The position numbers and the translations under genes were made by a program. The notes beneath the pieces are model-generated. The model saw only the letters and a program-made list of their open reading frames with translations, had not been told where the DNA came from and ran no database searches. A DNA stretch of 38,519 bases from Psychrobacter immobilis (GTDB taxonomy: Bacteria > Pseudomonadota > Gammaproteobacteria > Pseudomonadales > Moraxellaceae). The stretch is taken from NCBI RefSeq assembly GCF_904846225.1, contig NZ_CAJGZJ010000024.1:1-38519 (forward strand). The letters run 5' to 3'. Shown piece after piece: positions 26,548 to 35,713 of the stretch (its first letter is position 1; each line of letters starts with the position of its first letter).

Positions 26548-27822
26548 ATGAGTCATGTCACTAATAAAGATTTATCTGCCACCGCACAATCTGTCAATAC
26601 CTTTAGCAATCCCGAAAACGTCCAAGACTTTAACCAATATCCTGATGCACGCGGACATTTCGGCGTTCATGGTGGGCGTTTTGTCTCTGAGACTTTGATG
26701 GCAGCGCTTGAAGAGCTAGAGGCCCTTTATACTAAGGTTAAAGCCGATCCTGCGTTTTGGGAAGAGTATCACAATGATTTGGTCAACTATGTCGGTCGTC
26801 CAACGCCGCTTTATCATGCCAAACGCTTGAGCGATGAAATTGGCGGCGCACAAATCTATTTTAAACGTGAAGATCTAAACCATACAGGCGCCCACAAAGT
26901 AAACAACACCATCGGTCAGGCATTATTGGCCAAGATGTGTGGCAAAAAACGTATCATCGCTGAAACGGGCGCAGGGCAGCATGGCGTAGCAACGGCAACG
27001 ATTGCGGCACGTTTGGGACTAGAGTGTATCGTCTATATGGGCGCTGACGATGTCGAGCGTCAAAAGATGAACGTTTATCGTATGCGCTTGCTTGGAGCAA
27101 CGGTTGTACCGGTCACTTCTGGCTCGCGTACGCTCAAAGACGCGATGAACGAAGCGATGCGCGATTGGGTCACCAATGTCGATAGCACCTATTACATTAT
27201 CGGTACGGTCGCAGGGCCACATCCTTATCCGTTATTAGTTCGCGATTTTCAGGCGATTATCGGTAAAGAAACGCGTATCCAGCATTTAGAAAGAACGGGT
27301 AAATTACCAGATGCACTAGTCGCCTGTGTCGGCGGTGGCTCGAACGCTATTGGCTTATTCTTTGACTTTTTAAATGATACTGAGGTTAAAATGTATGGCG
27401 TCGAAGCGACTGGCGATGGTATCGAAACGGGTCGCCATTCAGCGCCATTAGCAGCAGGTCGCATCGGCGTGCTACATGGCAATCGCACTTATCTGATGGC
27501 AGATGATGACGGTCAGATTCAAGAAACCCATTCAATTTCAGCGGGTCTTGATTATCCTGGTGTGGGTCCTGAGCATAGCTTCCTAAAGGATATGAAGCGT
27601 GTCGAATATGTCGGCTGTACTGATAAGGAAGCGTTAGAAGGTTTCCACGAAGCGACGCGTAAAGAAGGCATCATCCCAGCGCTGGAAACGGCTCATGCGG
27701 TTGCTTATGCATTGAAGCTTGCAAAAACCATGACAGCGGATCAAACCATCGTTGTCAATATGTCGGGTCGCGGTGATAAAGATCTGCATTCAGTGATGAA
27801 AGCGGAAGGGATTGAGATGTAG
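26548..27822 (+). CDS. trpB: Tryptophan synthase beta chain
   Basis: 424 residues, the PLP enzyme that joins indole and serine to make tryptophan in an alpha2-beta2 complex with TrpA. Seen: [31 protein letters not shown] lysine Lys117 in [15 protein letters not shown], the phosphate-binding [10 protein letters not shown], and the C-terminal NMSGRGDKD. It is about 25 residues longer at the N-terminus than E. coli TrpB (397). AGTAGGAATTATC upstream of the ATG is a good ribosome site. Unlike the overlapping trpBA pair of enterics, 108 bp containing a strong hairpin separate it from trpA. Confidence 0.98.
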   Translation: MSHVTNKDLSATAQSVNTFSNPENVQDFNQYPDARGHFGVHGGRFVSETLMAALEELEALYTKVKADPAFWEEYHNDLVNYVGRPTPLYHAKRLSDEIGGAQIYFKREDLNHTGAHKVNNTIGQALLAKMCGKKRIIAETGAGQHGVATATIAARLGLECIVYMGADDVERQKMNVYRMRLLGATVVPVTSGSRTLKDAMNEAMRDWVTNVDSTYYIIGTVAGPHPYPLLVRDFQAIIGKETRIQHLERTGKLPDALVACVGGGSNAIGLFFDFLNDTEVKMYGVEATGDGIETGRHSAPLAAGRIGVLHGNRTYLMADDDGQIQETHSISAGLDYPGVGPEHSFLKDMKRVEYVGCTDKEALEGFHEATRKEGIIPALETAHAVAYALKLAKTMTADQTIVVNMSGRGDKDLHSVMKAEGIEM

Positions 27823-27867
27823 AGATTATTCCTCTGCAAATTATTGAATGACTACTGATAATAAAAA

Positions 27868-27909
27868 TGGCTTAGCATTCTTTATTTTCCAATAAAGGGT
27901 GCTAAACCA
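27868..27909. promoter_or_regulatory. Long hairpin between trpB and trpA
   Basis: Two 19-base arms (27868-27886 and 27891-27909) pair completely if three G-U pairs are allowed, around a TTCC loop. No T-run follows on the plus strand, so it is not a classical terminator for trpB. On the minus strand a T-run does follow the stem. A role in transcript processing, stability or differential expression is inference. Confidence 0.6.
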
Positions 27910-27930
27910 ATATATAAAAAAGAGAATCCT

Positions 27931-28755
27931 ATGACTCGAATTGAAACAACTTTTGCCACTTTAAAATCTCAAAACAAAAAAGCCCTCATTCCTTATGTGA
28001 TGGCAGGCGATCCCAATCCTAGTAACTTTGTCGGTTTACTACACGACTTAGTTAAGCATGGCGCAGATATGATCGAAGTCGGCTTACCGTTCTCTGACCC
28101 AATGGCAGATGGTCCAGTCGTCGCTTTGGCTGGTGAGCGCGCCTTAGCAGCGGGTACTAGTACGCGTGATGCGCTCAAAATGGTCGCAGAATTCCGCCAA
28201 AAGAACACACAAACGCCAGTTATCTTGATGGGTTATCTCAATCCCGTTGAGATTATCGGTTATGATAAGTTTGTGGGCTTATGTGAGCAATCAGGAGTCG
28301 ATGGTATCTTGATGGTGGACTTGCCACCAGCAGAGGCGGGGAGCTTTACTCGGCATTTGACTGAGCATTCGATGAATGAGATTTTCTTGTTGTCGCCAAC
28401 CACTTTACCTGATCGCCGTGAGCAAGTATTGACGCATTGCGGTGGCTATATTTATTATGTGTCTTTAAAAGGGGTGACAGGTTCGGCAACGCTAGACACA
28501 AACGATGTCGCTACCCAAGTTCAAGCGATTAAAGCGGAGACGGATTTGCCAGTATGTGTGGGCTTTGGTATTCGCGATGCCACTTCAGCCAAGGCGATTG
28601 GTGCTCATGCAGACGGTATTATCGTGGGTAGCGCTTTAGTACAGAATTTTGCTGATATTGATGCCAACGATACCGCCGCTGTCGCCAATGCTCAGCAAAA
28701 GATTATGGCTAAGATGGATGAGCTGCGTACGGCACTCGATAGTTTGAGTGTTTAA
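27931..28755 (+). CDS. trpA: Tryptophan synthase alpha chain
   Basis: 274 residues; cleaves indole-3-glycerol phosphate to indole and passes it to TrpB. Catalytic Glu49 and Asp60 are both present in MIEVGLPFSDPMADGP, at the same numbers as in the Salmonella enzyme. Also seen: LMGYLNPVEIIGYDKF, GILMVDLPPAE, VSLKGVTGS, the phosphate-binding VGFGI and ADGIIVGSALV. AGAG precedes the ATG. It is followed by 322 bp without a gene, so linkage to accD is by order rather than by tight spacing. Confidence 0.97.
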   Translation: MTRIETTFATLKSQNKKALIPYVMAGDPNPSNFVGLLHDLVKHGADMIEVGLPFSDPMADGPVVALAGERALAAGTSTRDALKMVAEFRQKNTQTPVILMGYLNPVEIIGYDKFVGLCEQSGVDGILMVDLPPAEAGSFTRHLTEHSMNEIFLLSPTTLPDRREQVLTHCGGYIYYVSLKGVTGSATLDTNDVATQVQAIKAETDLPVCVGFGIRDATSAKAIGAHADGIIVGSALVQNFADIDANDTAAVANAQQKIMAKMDELRTALDSLSV

Positions 28756-29077
28756 TTTTGGATAAAAAATATCGGGATTAAGGTGGAAATTATCATACTT
28801 ATATCTCTTTTATCGAGAATTGACTATATATTACAAATGCTGCCTAAATGAGCCGGATTATATGGATGTGCGCTCTTGTTTTTTAAGGGCGTGAATGTCT
28901 CAGTTAAGTTATCGTCACAATGTTTATAAAGACACGGTCAAATGACTTTGCTAAAGTTAGTTTACGTGTGTAAACTAACCTCACATATAAATTGTTACAG
29001 TTGCATATAAGTGCGCCTTATAACTGCTCATGTTATGACTGTATGTGACTCTTAAATCTACTCTTAGGGACAAGTGA
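28756..29077. other. trpA-accD intergenic region with a perfect hairpin
   Basis: No gene seen. GTTAGTTTAC (28956-28965) and GTAAACTAAC (28970-28979) form a perfect 10-bp inverted repeat with a 4-base spacer (GTGT), about 100 bp before the accD start. No T-run follows on the plus strand. It could be an operator or leader hairpin for accD. Confidence 0.5.
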
Positions 29078-30064
29078 ATGAGCCAACTTGCCGATAAGCC
29101 TTTGATAATGGCGAATAATATGACTGATACGATAACGAAACCCGATCCAAATAATGACAATGCTGCTAGCCTTGAGCAAAATGCTAATAAGGCTGGTCAA
29201 TCTTGGTTTAATCGAGCGATACCAGGAATTAAGCAACAGCTAACGGCACCATTAACCGCTGTAGAGACTGAACCGTCAACAGAGTGCAGTAATTGTCACT
29301 CGATGATTACCAATACGGCGCTGATTTTTAACGCTTATGTATGCCCACATTGTGATCATCATTTACCAATGAGTGCTCGTGAGCGTTTAAACTGGCTACT
29401 CGATCAAGTAGATGGCGAGCTTGGGCAAGAGTTTACTGCTAAAGATCCGCTAAGCTTTGTCGATAGTAAACCGTATCCAAAGCGTATGATAGAAGCACAA
29501 GAAAAGACTGGCGAGAGTGAAGCGCTGATTGTCATGTATGGCAAATTACGCAATCTTGATGTTGTCACTTGTGCCTTTGATTTCCGTTTTATGGGCGGTT
29601 CTATGGGGTCAGTGGTTGGCGATCGTTTTGTACAAGCGGCCGAAAAAGCGCTTGAAGATAAAATTCCTTTGGTCTGCTTTGCAGCCTCAGGCGGCGCGCG
29701 TATGCAAGAAGGTTTATTGTCCTTAATGCAAATGGCCAGAACGGCTGCTGCCATTGAGCGCTTGAGAATTGCTGGCATTCCTTATATTGTGGTATTGACC
29801 AATCCTGTTTATGGCGGTGTGACTGCCTCTTTAGCGATGCTTGGCGATATTCACTTGGCAGAACCAAAAGCGATGATTGGCTTTGCTGGCAAGCGCGTGA
29901 TTGAACAAACCGTACGTGAAACGCTAGAAGAGCCGTTCCAACGTGCAGAGTTCTTATTGGAGCATGGCGTGGTTGATGAGGTGGTGCATCGTCATCAACT
30001 AATCGATACTATTTACCGTCTGCTCGCTAAGTTGTGCCGTGTCCCTAATATCAATGCTCAATAA
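29078..30064 (+). CDS. accD: Acetyl-CoA carboxylase carboxyltransferase subunit beta
   Basis: 328 residues; with AccA it transfers carboxyl from biotin to acetyl-CoA, the first step of fatty-acid synthesis. The N-terminal zinc ribbon has Cys70, Cys73, Cys89 and Cys92. The crotonase-like carboxyltransferase core follows, with FMGGSMGSVVGD, FAASGGARMQEG and ANPVYGGVTAS-like NPVYGGVTASLAMLGD. AGGGACAAG upstream of the ATG supports this start, which gives a ~35-residue Asn/Asp-rich extension before the usual SWFNRAIPGIK beginning. A terminator downstream separates it from folC. Confidence 0.96.
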   Translation: MSQLADKPLIMANNMTDTITKPDPNNDNAASLEQNANKAGQSWFNRAIPGIKQQLTAPLTAVETEPSTECSNCHSMITNTALIFNAYVCPHCDHHLPMSARERLNWLLDQVDGELGQEFTAKDPLSFVDSKPYPKRMIEAQEKTGESEALIVMYGKLRNLDVVTCAFDFRFMGGSMGSVVGDRFVQAAEKALEDKIPLVCFAASGGARMQEGLLSLMQMARTAAAIERLRIAGIPYIVVLTNPVYGGVTASLAMLGDIHLAEPKAMIGFAGKRVIEQTVRETLEEPFQRAEFLLEHGVVDEVVHRHQLIDTIYRLLAKLCRVPNINAQ

Positions 30065-30137
30065 ATAAATGAGCCTATTAGGGTGTGACTAAAGATTTAG
30101 CGTTGTGCTAATATTTGCTGGATGTATAAAACCAATG

Positions 30138-30178
30138 AATAGCATTTATCGTCATAGCACGGTAAATGCTATTTTTTG
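30138..30178 (+). terminator. Rho-independent terminator of accD
   Basis: AATAGCATTTA (30138-30148) pairs with TAAATGCTATT (30163-30173), followed by a T-rich run. It lies between accD and folC, so folC probably has its own promoter. Confidence 0.82.
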
Positions 30179-30255
30179 TTTTTACTAAGCCCGTTACACT
30201 GTTTTTATATCCAGTTTTTTAGCTTTTATCAAAATTTTTTATATAGGTTTTGTCC

Positions 30256-31641
30256 ATGTCTGACTCTTTGCTTACTCACTCTAATACGCCAAATGACAAC
30301 GCTAGCCTGACGGAATGGCTTGATTATATGCAGCAGATACATGTCTCTGCGATAGACATGGGTTTGTCGCGAGTATTACCAGTCGCTGAGGCTCTAGGCG
30401 TTGTACAATCAGCGAAAGACGATGCCTATGTATTTACCGTGGCAGGCACCAATGGTAAAGGTTCAACGACTGCCGCTATCGCTCAGATGTGTCAAGTAGC
30501 GGGTTATAAAACGGCGCTGTATCAATCGCCGCATCTGAGTGTCTTTAATGAGCGTGTGCGCATCAATGGTGAGATGGTCAGCGATCAGACATTAATTAAT
30601 GCCTTTAATAAAGTTGAGAAAGCGCGGTTAAAGTGTGATTTGACCTTGTCGTTTTTTGAGATGACGACTTTGGCAGCATTATTGATATTTTCTGAAGCGG
30701 ATTGCGATGTTTGGGTATTAGAAGTAGGATTGGGCGGACGGTTAGATGTGGTAAATATCATCGATCCTGATATGGCGGTGATTACCAATATTGGCATCGA
30801 TCATGTCGATTGGTTAGGCGATAATGTTGAGGATATTGGTCGCGAGAAAGCCGGTATTTTACGTAAAGATATTACCTTGGTTTACGGTACGATGGAGATA
30901 CCAACCAGCGTGCAACAAGCCATTGATAAGCATAAAGCGACTTGTTATCAGCTGGGGCAAGATTTTAGTTACTGCGAAATCGATTCAACAACATGGCAGT
31001 ATAGTAATGCCACTGTCACGATGCAGCTACCACGACCAGCGTTATCATTGACGAACACAGCCAATGCGCTGTCAGCAGTATTAGCAAGCCCGTTGAATGT
31101 AGATGCTCATGCGATTGAGCAAGCACTACAAAGGGTCAAGCTAGCAGGTCGCTTTGATTATCGTAAAATGAAAGGCCGTCAGTGGCTATTTGATGTGGCG
31201 CATAACGAGCATGGCGTTGAGTTTTTATTGATGCAGCTATTACCCCTTTGGCAGCAACATTTAGCGAACCAAAGCACAGATAGTCAAAGCAGAGACAGTC
31301 AAGCTTTAGGCAGCAAAATAAGCCGCCCACCTGCAACGATAAAAATGCTGTTTTCAATGCTGGGTGACAAAGATATCGATAAAGTTGTGCAGCGTTTGAC
31401 TGAATCAGGTTTGCCGATTAGTGATTGGTTTATTGCCGAAATTGATTATCCACGCGCCGCGAGCACTGATCATCTAAAAAGCATTTTAGCCAATTATGTC
31501 GATGGTGTTCAAATACATGAATTTAATCGCTTATCGGAGGCGACCCATACAGTGATAAATGCCAGTCAACCACAAGACCTAATCGTGGTATGCGGCTCTT
31601 TTCATACGATTGGAGAAGCATTGGCTGCTATTGAGATTTGA
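30256..31641 (+). CDS. folC: Folylpolyglutamate synthase / dihydrofolate synthase
   Basis: 461 residues; adds glutamate to dihydropteroate and to folates, an ATP-dependent Mur-ligase-like enzyme. Seen: P-loop GTNGKGST (64-71), the omega-loop region LYQSPHLSVFNERVRINGE, LEVGLGGRLDVVNII, TNIGIDHVDWLGD, and the C-terminal DVAHNEHG. The ATG at 30256 is preceded by TAGG; a TTG two codons earlier extends the frame but is unlikely to be used. Residues about 338-360 form a Ser/Asp/Gln-rich insert. The order accD-folC-SPOR protein is classical for gammaproteobacteria. Confidence 0.96.
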   Translation: MSDSLLTHSNTPNDNASLTEWLDYMQQIHVSAIDMGLSRVLPVAEALGVVQSAKDDAYVFTVAGTNGKGSTTAAIAQMCQVAGYKTALYQSPHLSVFNERVRINGEMVSDQTLINAFNKVEKARLKCDLTLSFFEMTTLAALLIFSEADCDVWVLEVGLGGRLDVVNIIDPDMAVITNIGIDHVDWLGDNVEDIGREKAGILRKDITLVYGTMEIPTSVQQAIDKHKATCYQLGQDFSYCEIDSTTWQYSNATVTMQLPRPALSLTNTANALSAVLASPLNVDAHAIEQALQRVKLAGRFDYRKMKGRQWLFDVAHNEHGVEFLLMQLLPLWQQHLANQSTDSQSRDSQALGSKISRPPATIKMLFSMLGDKDIDKVVQRLTESGLPISDWFIAEIDYPRAASTDHLKSILANYVDGVQIHEFNRLSEATHTVINASQPQDLIVVCGSFHTIGEALAAIEI

Positions 31642-31696
31642 TAATTTAGGTTAAAAGATCCGTTATTTAATGTTAACCTTAGTATCAGCACGATTG

Positions 31697-31725
31697 CAGA
31701 CAGCATAAAAAATATACTTTATAAT
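31697..31725 (+). promoter_or_regulatory. Candidate promoter of the LysM-SPOR gene
   Basis: CAGACA (31697-31702) and a perfect TATAAT (31720-31725) are separated by 17 bases. It would give a leader of about 170 bases before the ATG at 31903. An inverted repeat AGGTTAA/TTAACCT (31648-31679) just upstream may end folC transcription but lacks a T-run. Confidence 0.4.
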
Positions 31726-31902
31726 CAAAGTGATTTAGACGACTGATGTTACACTGTTGGCATAAATTTTGAAAATTGATGGGCGTAACTGATAAACGTA
31801 ACCGTGAGCAGTCACTACAGATTAAATCTAGCCATAATGTAGTTTTGAGACGATAGCGATGCCGCTCAATCAACCTTATTACCAACTAAGAGACGTAAAC
31901 GG

Positions 31903-33066
31903 ATGAATTTTTCGAGACAAGCCTTATTGGGCATTGGGATGATTGTAGGCGGTAGCGTGATGCTATACGCGATGGTGCAACAGATTAGTGATAGCAATCA
32001 ACCAAAAACACCGTCAGCGTTGATAGAGAAGCCAAGTACCGAGCAAACGTCTCTACAGCCATTAACGACTGATATCGAGACCGAAAAACGTATCTTGGCA
32101 CAAAAGCAAAAAGAACGTGCAGCACGCGTTGCAGAGCAAGAAAAGCGTGCACAAGAGTTTTTGACAGAGCAGGAGGCGGCTGAGGCACAAGCATTAGCAA
32201 AAGCACGTGCTGAAAGTGAGCAGTATGTCGCTAATAACACACCAGCTGAAGATAGTAGTACTGAAGAGTCTACGAAAAATACGTCTACAACGTCAACGAC
32301 ACAGTCGAATAAAGACAGTAGCACCACTACCTCAAATGAGACGGACACAGATGCGAGTGCTCGCGCACAACAATCTGCCCAAGCAAAACAAGAAGCACAG
32401 CGCCAAGCCAATCTTAAAGAACAAGTTGCCGCCAAAAAAGTAGCCGAAGAGAAAAAAGAAGCTGAAGCAAACAGACAAGCCGAGGCAAGAAAGCAGGCTG
32501 AAGCACAGGCTGTGGCTGAGAAAAACAGAAAGGCTGCGGAAGTCGCTAAAAACGAACCACCCAAATCTCCTTCTGATTATCAAGTCAAAAGAGGGGACGG
32601 ACTTATTAAATTGGCAAGGCAGTATAACGTGCCTGTAGAAGTCTTGGCTCAGGCGAATAATATCTCACCATCGACCTCGCTACAGTTGGGTCAAAACATA
32701 ACGATTCCGTCGCGTAGTCAAGTACAACGTTTAGAGCGTGAAGTCGCCGTTGCTCAAAAATCGGCTGAAACTAAGCGAGATGCTCAACAGAAACTCAAAG
32801 AGGCTCGTCAGGAAGTAAAAGAAACCGATGCCAAAGGCAGTTTTGGGGTACAAGTGGCATTGGCAAATGACCAAGGCAAAGCAGATGAATTAGCAAAAAA
32901 ACTTCAAGCCGCGGGATATCGGGTTAAAACCAGTCCAACCAGTCGCGGTGTCCGAGTCATCGTCGGGCCTGAGCGTGGTAAAATCGCAGCATTGGCTCTA
33001 AAAGATAAGATTAATAGTGATCCCAAGGTCAATGCAAACGGTGCGTGGGTTTTATACTGGCGCTAA
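31903..33066 (+). CDS. LysM and SPOR domain cell-envelope protein (DedD position)
   Basis: 387 residues. A short cytoplasmic start and one transmembrane helix (about 8-25) are followed by a long Ala/Glu/Lys/Gln-rich helical region (about 60-215), interrupted by a Ser/Thr-rich stretch (about 115-150). A LysM module comes next (226-270, YQVKRGDGLIKLARQYNVPV to ITIPS), then a SPOR domain (about 312-387, FGVQVALANDQGKADELAKK to VLYWR). SPOR domains bind denuded septal peptidoglycan and LysM binds peptidoglycan. The place after folC is that of dedD, a division protein with TM-linker-SPOR but no LysM. A role at the septum or cell wall is inferred. A terminator follows; cvpA and purF, usual in E. 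coli, are absent here. Confidence 0.9.
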   Translation: MNFSRQALLGIGMIVGGSVMLYAMVQQISDSNQPKTPSALIEKPSTEQTSLQPLTTDIETEKRILAQKQKERAARVAEQEKRAQEFLTEQEAAEAQALAKARAESEQYVANNTPAEDSSTEESTKNTSTTSTTQSNKDSSTTTSNETDTDASARAQQSAQAKQEAQRQANLKEQVAAKKVAEEKKEAEANRQAEARKQAEAQAVAEKNRKAAEVAKNEPPKSPSDYQVKRGDGLIKLARQYNVPVEVLAQANNISPSTSLQLGQNITIPSRSQVQRLEREVAVAQKSAETKRDAQQKLKEARQEVKETDAKGSFGVQVALANDQGKADELAKKLQAAGYRVKTSPTSRGVRVIVGPERGKIAALALKDKINSDPKVNANGAWVLYWR

Positions 33067-33162
33067 TATAATACGTGAGTGGCTCTAATCAGATTTTTGC
33101 TAAACAGACGATAAATTCACCTATACCTTTTTAGCGAGCCATCTCTTTGCTTTTTTATTATT

Positions 33163-33190
33163 AAACACGACATCTATTGTCGTGTTTTTT
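33163..33190 (+). terminator. Rho-independent terminator of the LysM-SPOR gene
   Basis: AAACACGACA (33163-33172) pairs perfectly with TGTCGTGTTT (33178-33187), five-base loop, followed by T residues. It is about 100 bp after the stop codon. Confidence 0.9.
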
Positions 33191-33365
33191 GTTTTATAGT
33201 TTGCCGATTGACGCAAGCTTAGTTACGATAAGCGCCGCTTTTCTCTACTTTTTTTCGTATCACCTGTCAGCCTATAAGGGCTGCCTTGTTGTGATTGACT
33301 CGTAAATGACTTGAGTAAGGTCACGATATATAGTCCGTCACTCTCATATTGTATAAGGTAAAACC

Positions 33366-33896
33366 ATGTCATTTGGCGTTATATTCTTAATATTGGCTGT
33401 TGGGTTTTTAGGGCTGATTACGTTACCAAAACTGTTCTCAAAACGTCAAAGCGTTGAGCCTGACCCCAAGCCCGTTCGTGGTGATGAGTTGGATATTTGG
33501 CCATTCGCGCCCATGCCAATTATGACCGATACTGAGGTGATATTTTTTAAAAAGTTAAAAAATGCCCTGCCAGAATATCATATCTTTGTGCAAGTCCAGC
33601 TATCGCGCATTATCGAAGCCAACAGTGATGAGACATCAGAGCGTAACTTTTGGTTCAATCGTATCTGTCGTCAAAGCGTCGACTACGTGATCGTTGATGT
33701 GGATGCTCAGACTACGCTGCTGGCAATTGAGCTTGATGATTGGACACATAGTAGTAAAGCGCGCCAAAAGGCCGATGACAAAAAGGACAAAGCCCTTGCT
33801 AGTGCAGGTATTGCTATCGTCCGCTTTCATGCTGAACGCATGCCCAGTGCCGATATGCTCAGGTATGAGCTTATGCAGGTGATTGAGACTTATTGA
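33366..33896 (+). CDS. DUF2726 family membrane-anchored protein
   Basis: 176 residues. One N-terminal transmembrane helix (about 3-22) and a linker precede a soluble domain (about 50-176) with the DUF2726 pattern: MTDTEVIFFKKLKNALPEYH, FVQVQLSRII, RQSVDYVIVDVD, LLAIELDDWTHS and GIAIVRFHAERMP. I recall DUF2726 being grouped with the PD-(D/E)XK nuclease-like fold; the DxD-then-AIELDD stretch would be the active-site region. Enzyme activity is unproven. AAGG precedes the ATG. A 240-bp gap separates it from the next gene and I see no strong terminator. Confidence 0.82.
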   Translation: MSFGVIFLILAVGFLGLITLPKLFSKRQSVEPDPKPVRGDELDIWPFAPMPIMTDTEVIFFKKLKNALPEYHIFVQVQLSRIIEANSDETSERNFWFNRICRQSVDYVIVDVDAQTTLLAIELDDWTHSSKARQKADDKKDKALASAGIAIVRFHAERMPSADMLRYELMQVIETY

Positions 33897-34137
33897 TAAG
33901 TTGCTTTTTATAGAAAGTAGTATGGATAAGAGTATTTATTTTTTTGTAATATTTCTGTTATATTACTTTACCTTATAGATAAGATATAGAAATAAGAGTA
34001 TTATTATTTCATTTTCGAGCAAACTTAAGTTTTCTAAATTAGGGTAAGCTTTTATTGATTGAGTAGATACTCTTAAGTCAATAGATTAAGCTTTTGCTAT
34101 CGCTATTTTTTTCTATATTTCTATAAAGGACTGTGTT

Positions 34138-35592
34138 ATGAAATTTTTTAAATTGACCGCATTAGCTTTAGCCAGTACGTTAGCGTTAGTAGGCTGTGGT
34201 GATGACAATAATAGCTCTGGTGGTAACGGAACAAATACGCCAAATGTACCTGTTAAACCACCGGTTGATAACAGTTTGTCCGAGATTGAACAAGCAAAAG
34301 AAATGATTCGCACCGCTAAGCTATTTGTCAGTGACAATAAAGCGGTTAAGGATGCTTATGAAGGCGTCAGCGATATCCTTACAGAAAAACAAAACACACG
34401 ACTGGGCTACACTTTCGATATCCCAGGCGACCTCGACTACTATATGAAAGAGAACAATGTATCAAAGCTCACAGCAGCTGATATTATTGCTTTGGCTAAT
34501 GATGAAGAGTTTAAAATAGCGTTGGGTAATATAGTATTGACGCCAGAGACAGGTTTTTTAGCAACGATGAATACTGATGGTCAATTTACATTGACTGGTA
34601 CGACCAAGGTAAGTTTTAAAGAATACATCCCTAGATATAATCCAAATACTGGTCTGTATGAAGAAACACTTCTTAATTCAGATACTTTTACGACTGTATT
34701 TGATGGTTACCAAAATGCGCTAAGTTCAAATACTAGCAGTACTAGCTTTAATGGAAGCATAGGTTTCAAGAGTATCAAAATTGGCACAGGCGCTGATACC
34801 GTTACCCTAAGTTCAACGGCCAAAGCTGCGACAGTAAATGGCCAATTCAGTGATAAAGTTGTGGTCAATGATGACTTTGATATGAACGATGCAAATGAAT
34901 CGGGCATTACTCTAGAAAAGGCTGTTATTAAATTAGGTAGCCTGAAACTGTCTGCAAATGATAGTACTATTGAGGCAAAAAACTTAGAGTTTGCCGCATT
35001 GGATGTCAGTAAAAAACTTGCAGATAATAGTCTGGCTGTTGGAACGATACCTTATAAAATTGCAATAACAGGTAGGATGACTAAAGAAAAGCCTAGCACT
35101 GATATAGAAATCACACTTAATGCTACAGCTAATGATGCTGATATAAAGAAATTTATCTCAGTTGATAAAACAGGTAATATCGAAGAGTCAGCCAATAACT
35201 ATGTGGGTATGGAAATAGTACTGGCTATTAAAGGGAAGGTCACTAAAGAGGGCGCAATGACGATTCCGTTAGACTTCCAAGCCAACCTTAAACGTACCGC
35301 TCGCAATATTATTGAGCTTCAAGGTCTCACCGCTAGCGTAGAAGGGAAAAAATTATTTGTAAAAGGTAAATCTACTTTAGACAGCGACTATGAAGTGATT
35401 AGTACGGAGTTCACTATTGAACAAAACAAAGCTTCGATTAAGTTAAGCGTTGATGATAATAGCGATTTCATCACAGATTCAGTTGGTAAGTTGGGTGATA
35501 TTATGGTCAATGGCAAAGATTATGGTGATCTAGTAGACAACAATGGTCAAATCACGGCCAAGTTCACTGATAATAGCTTAATTATTCTATAA
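34138..35592 (+). CDS. Large lipoprotein of unknown function
   Basis: 484 residues. The lipoprotein signal peptide ends in LVGC (Cys20), followed by a low-complexity Asp/Asn/Ser/Gly/Pro spacer (about 21-45). The rest is rich in alternating polar and hydrophobic residues with frequent Thr, Asn, Asp and Lys, suggesting an extended beta-rich fold; stretches such as FNGSIGFKSIKIGTGADTV and GKVTKEGAMTIPLDFQANL recur in style. I do not recognise the family. AAAGGA upstream of the ATG supports the start. It has its own terminator and is followed within about 120 bp by an outer-membrane barrel gene on the same strand. Confidence 0.82.
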   Translation: MKFFKLTALALASTLALVGCGDDNNSSGGNGTNTPNVPVKPPVDNSLSEIEQAKEMIRTAKLFVSDNKAVKDAYEGVSDILTEKQNTRLGYTFDIPGDLDYYMKENNVSKLTAADIIALANDEEFKIALGNIVLTPETGFLATMNTDGQFTLTGTTKVSFKEYIPRYNPNTGLYEETLLNSDTFTTVFDGYQNALSSNTSSTSFNGSIGFKSIKIGTGADTVTLSSTAKAATVNGQFSDKVVVNDDFDMNDANESGITLEKAVIKLGSLKLSANDSTIEAKNLEFAALDVSKKLADNSLAVGTIPYKIAITGRMTKEKPSTDIEITLNATANDADIKKFISVDKTGNIEESANNYVGMEIVLAIKGKVTKEGAMTIPLDFQANLKRTARNIIELQGLTASVEGKKLFVKGKSTLDSDYEVISTEFTIEQNKASIKLSVDDNSDFITDSVGKLGDIMVNGKDYGDLVDNNGQITAKFTDNSLIIL

Positions 35593-35657
35593 CTATATTA
35601 GGTTCATCTTTGATTCTCAAGCGTTTCTAGTAGCGATTGAGGTATAGAAATACAAAG

Positions 35658-35686
35658 AAAGAGACAGCTGATACTGTCTCTTTTTT
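35658..35686 (+). terminator. Rho-independent terminator of the large lipoprotein gene
   Basis: AAAGAGACAG (35658-35667) pairs perfectly with CTGTCTCTTT (35674-35683) and is followed by T residues. Its T-run directly adjoins an in-frame ATG (35687) of the next gene, which argues against that ATG as the true start. Confidence 0.9.
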
Positions 35687-35713
35687 ATGCCCTTTAATAA
35701 ACGTGAGAAACCT

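Noticed and set aside
27868..27909. The trpB-trpA hairpin as a terminator of trpB
   Set aside because: No T-run follows on the plus strand, and trpA would lose its upstream promoter with no obvious replacement.
31998..32564. A 188-codon open frame on the minus strand rich in Ala, Ser, Cys and Phe
   Set aside because: It is the antisense of the Ala/Glu/Lys/Gln-rich helical region of the LysM-SPOR protein; codon bias of that repeat keeps the reverse frame open. It has no ribosome site or recognisable domain.
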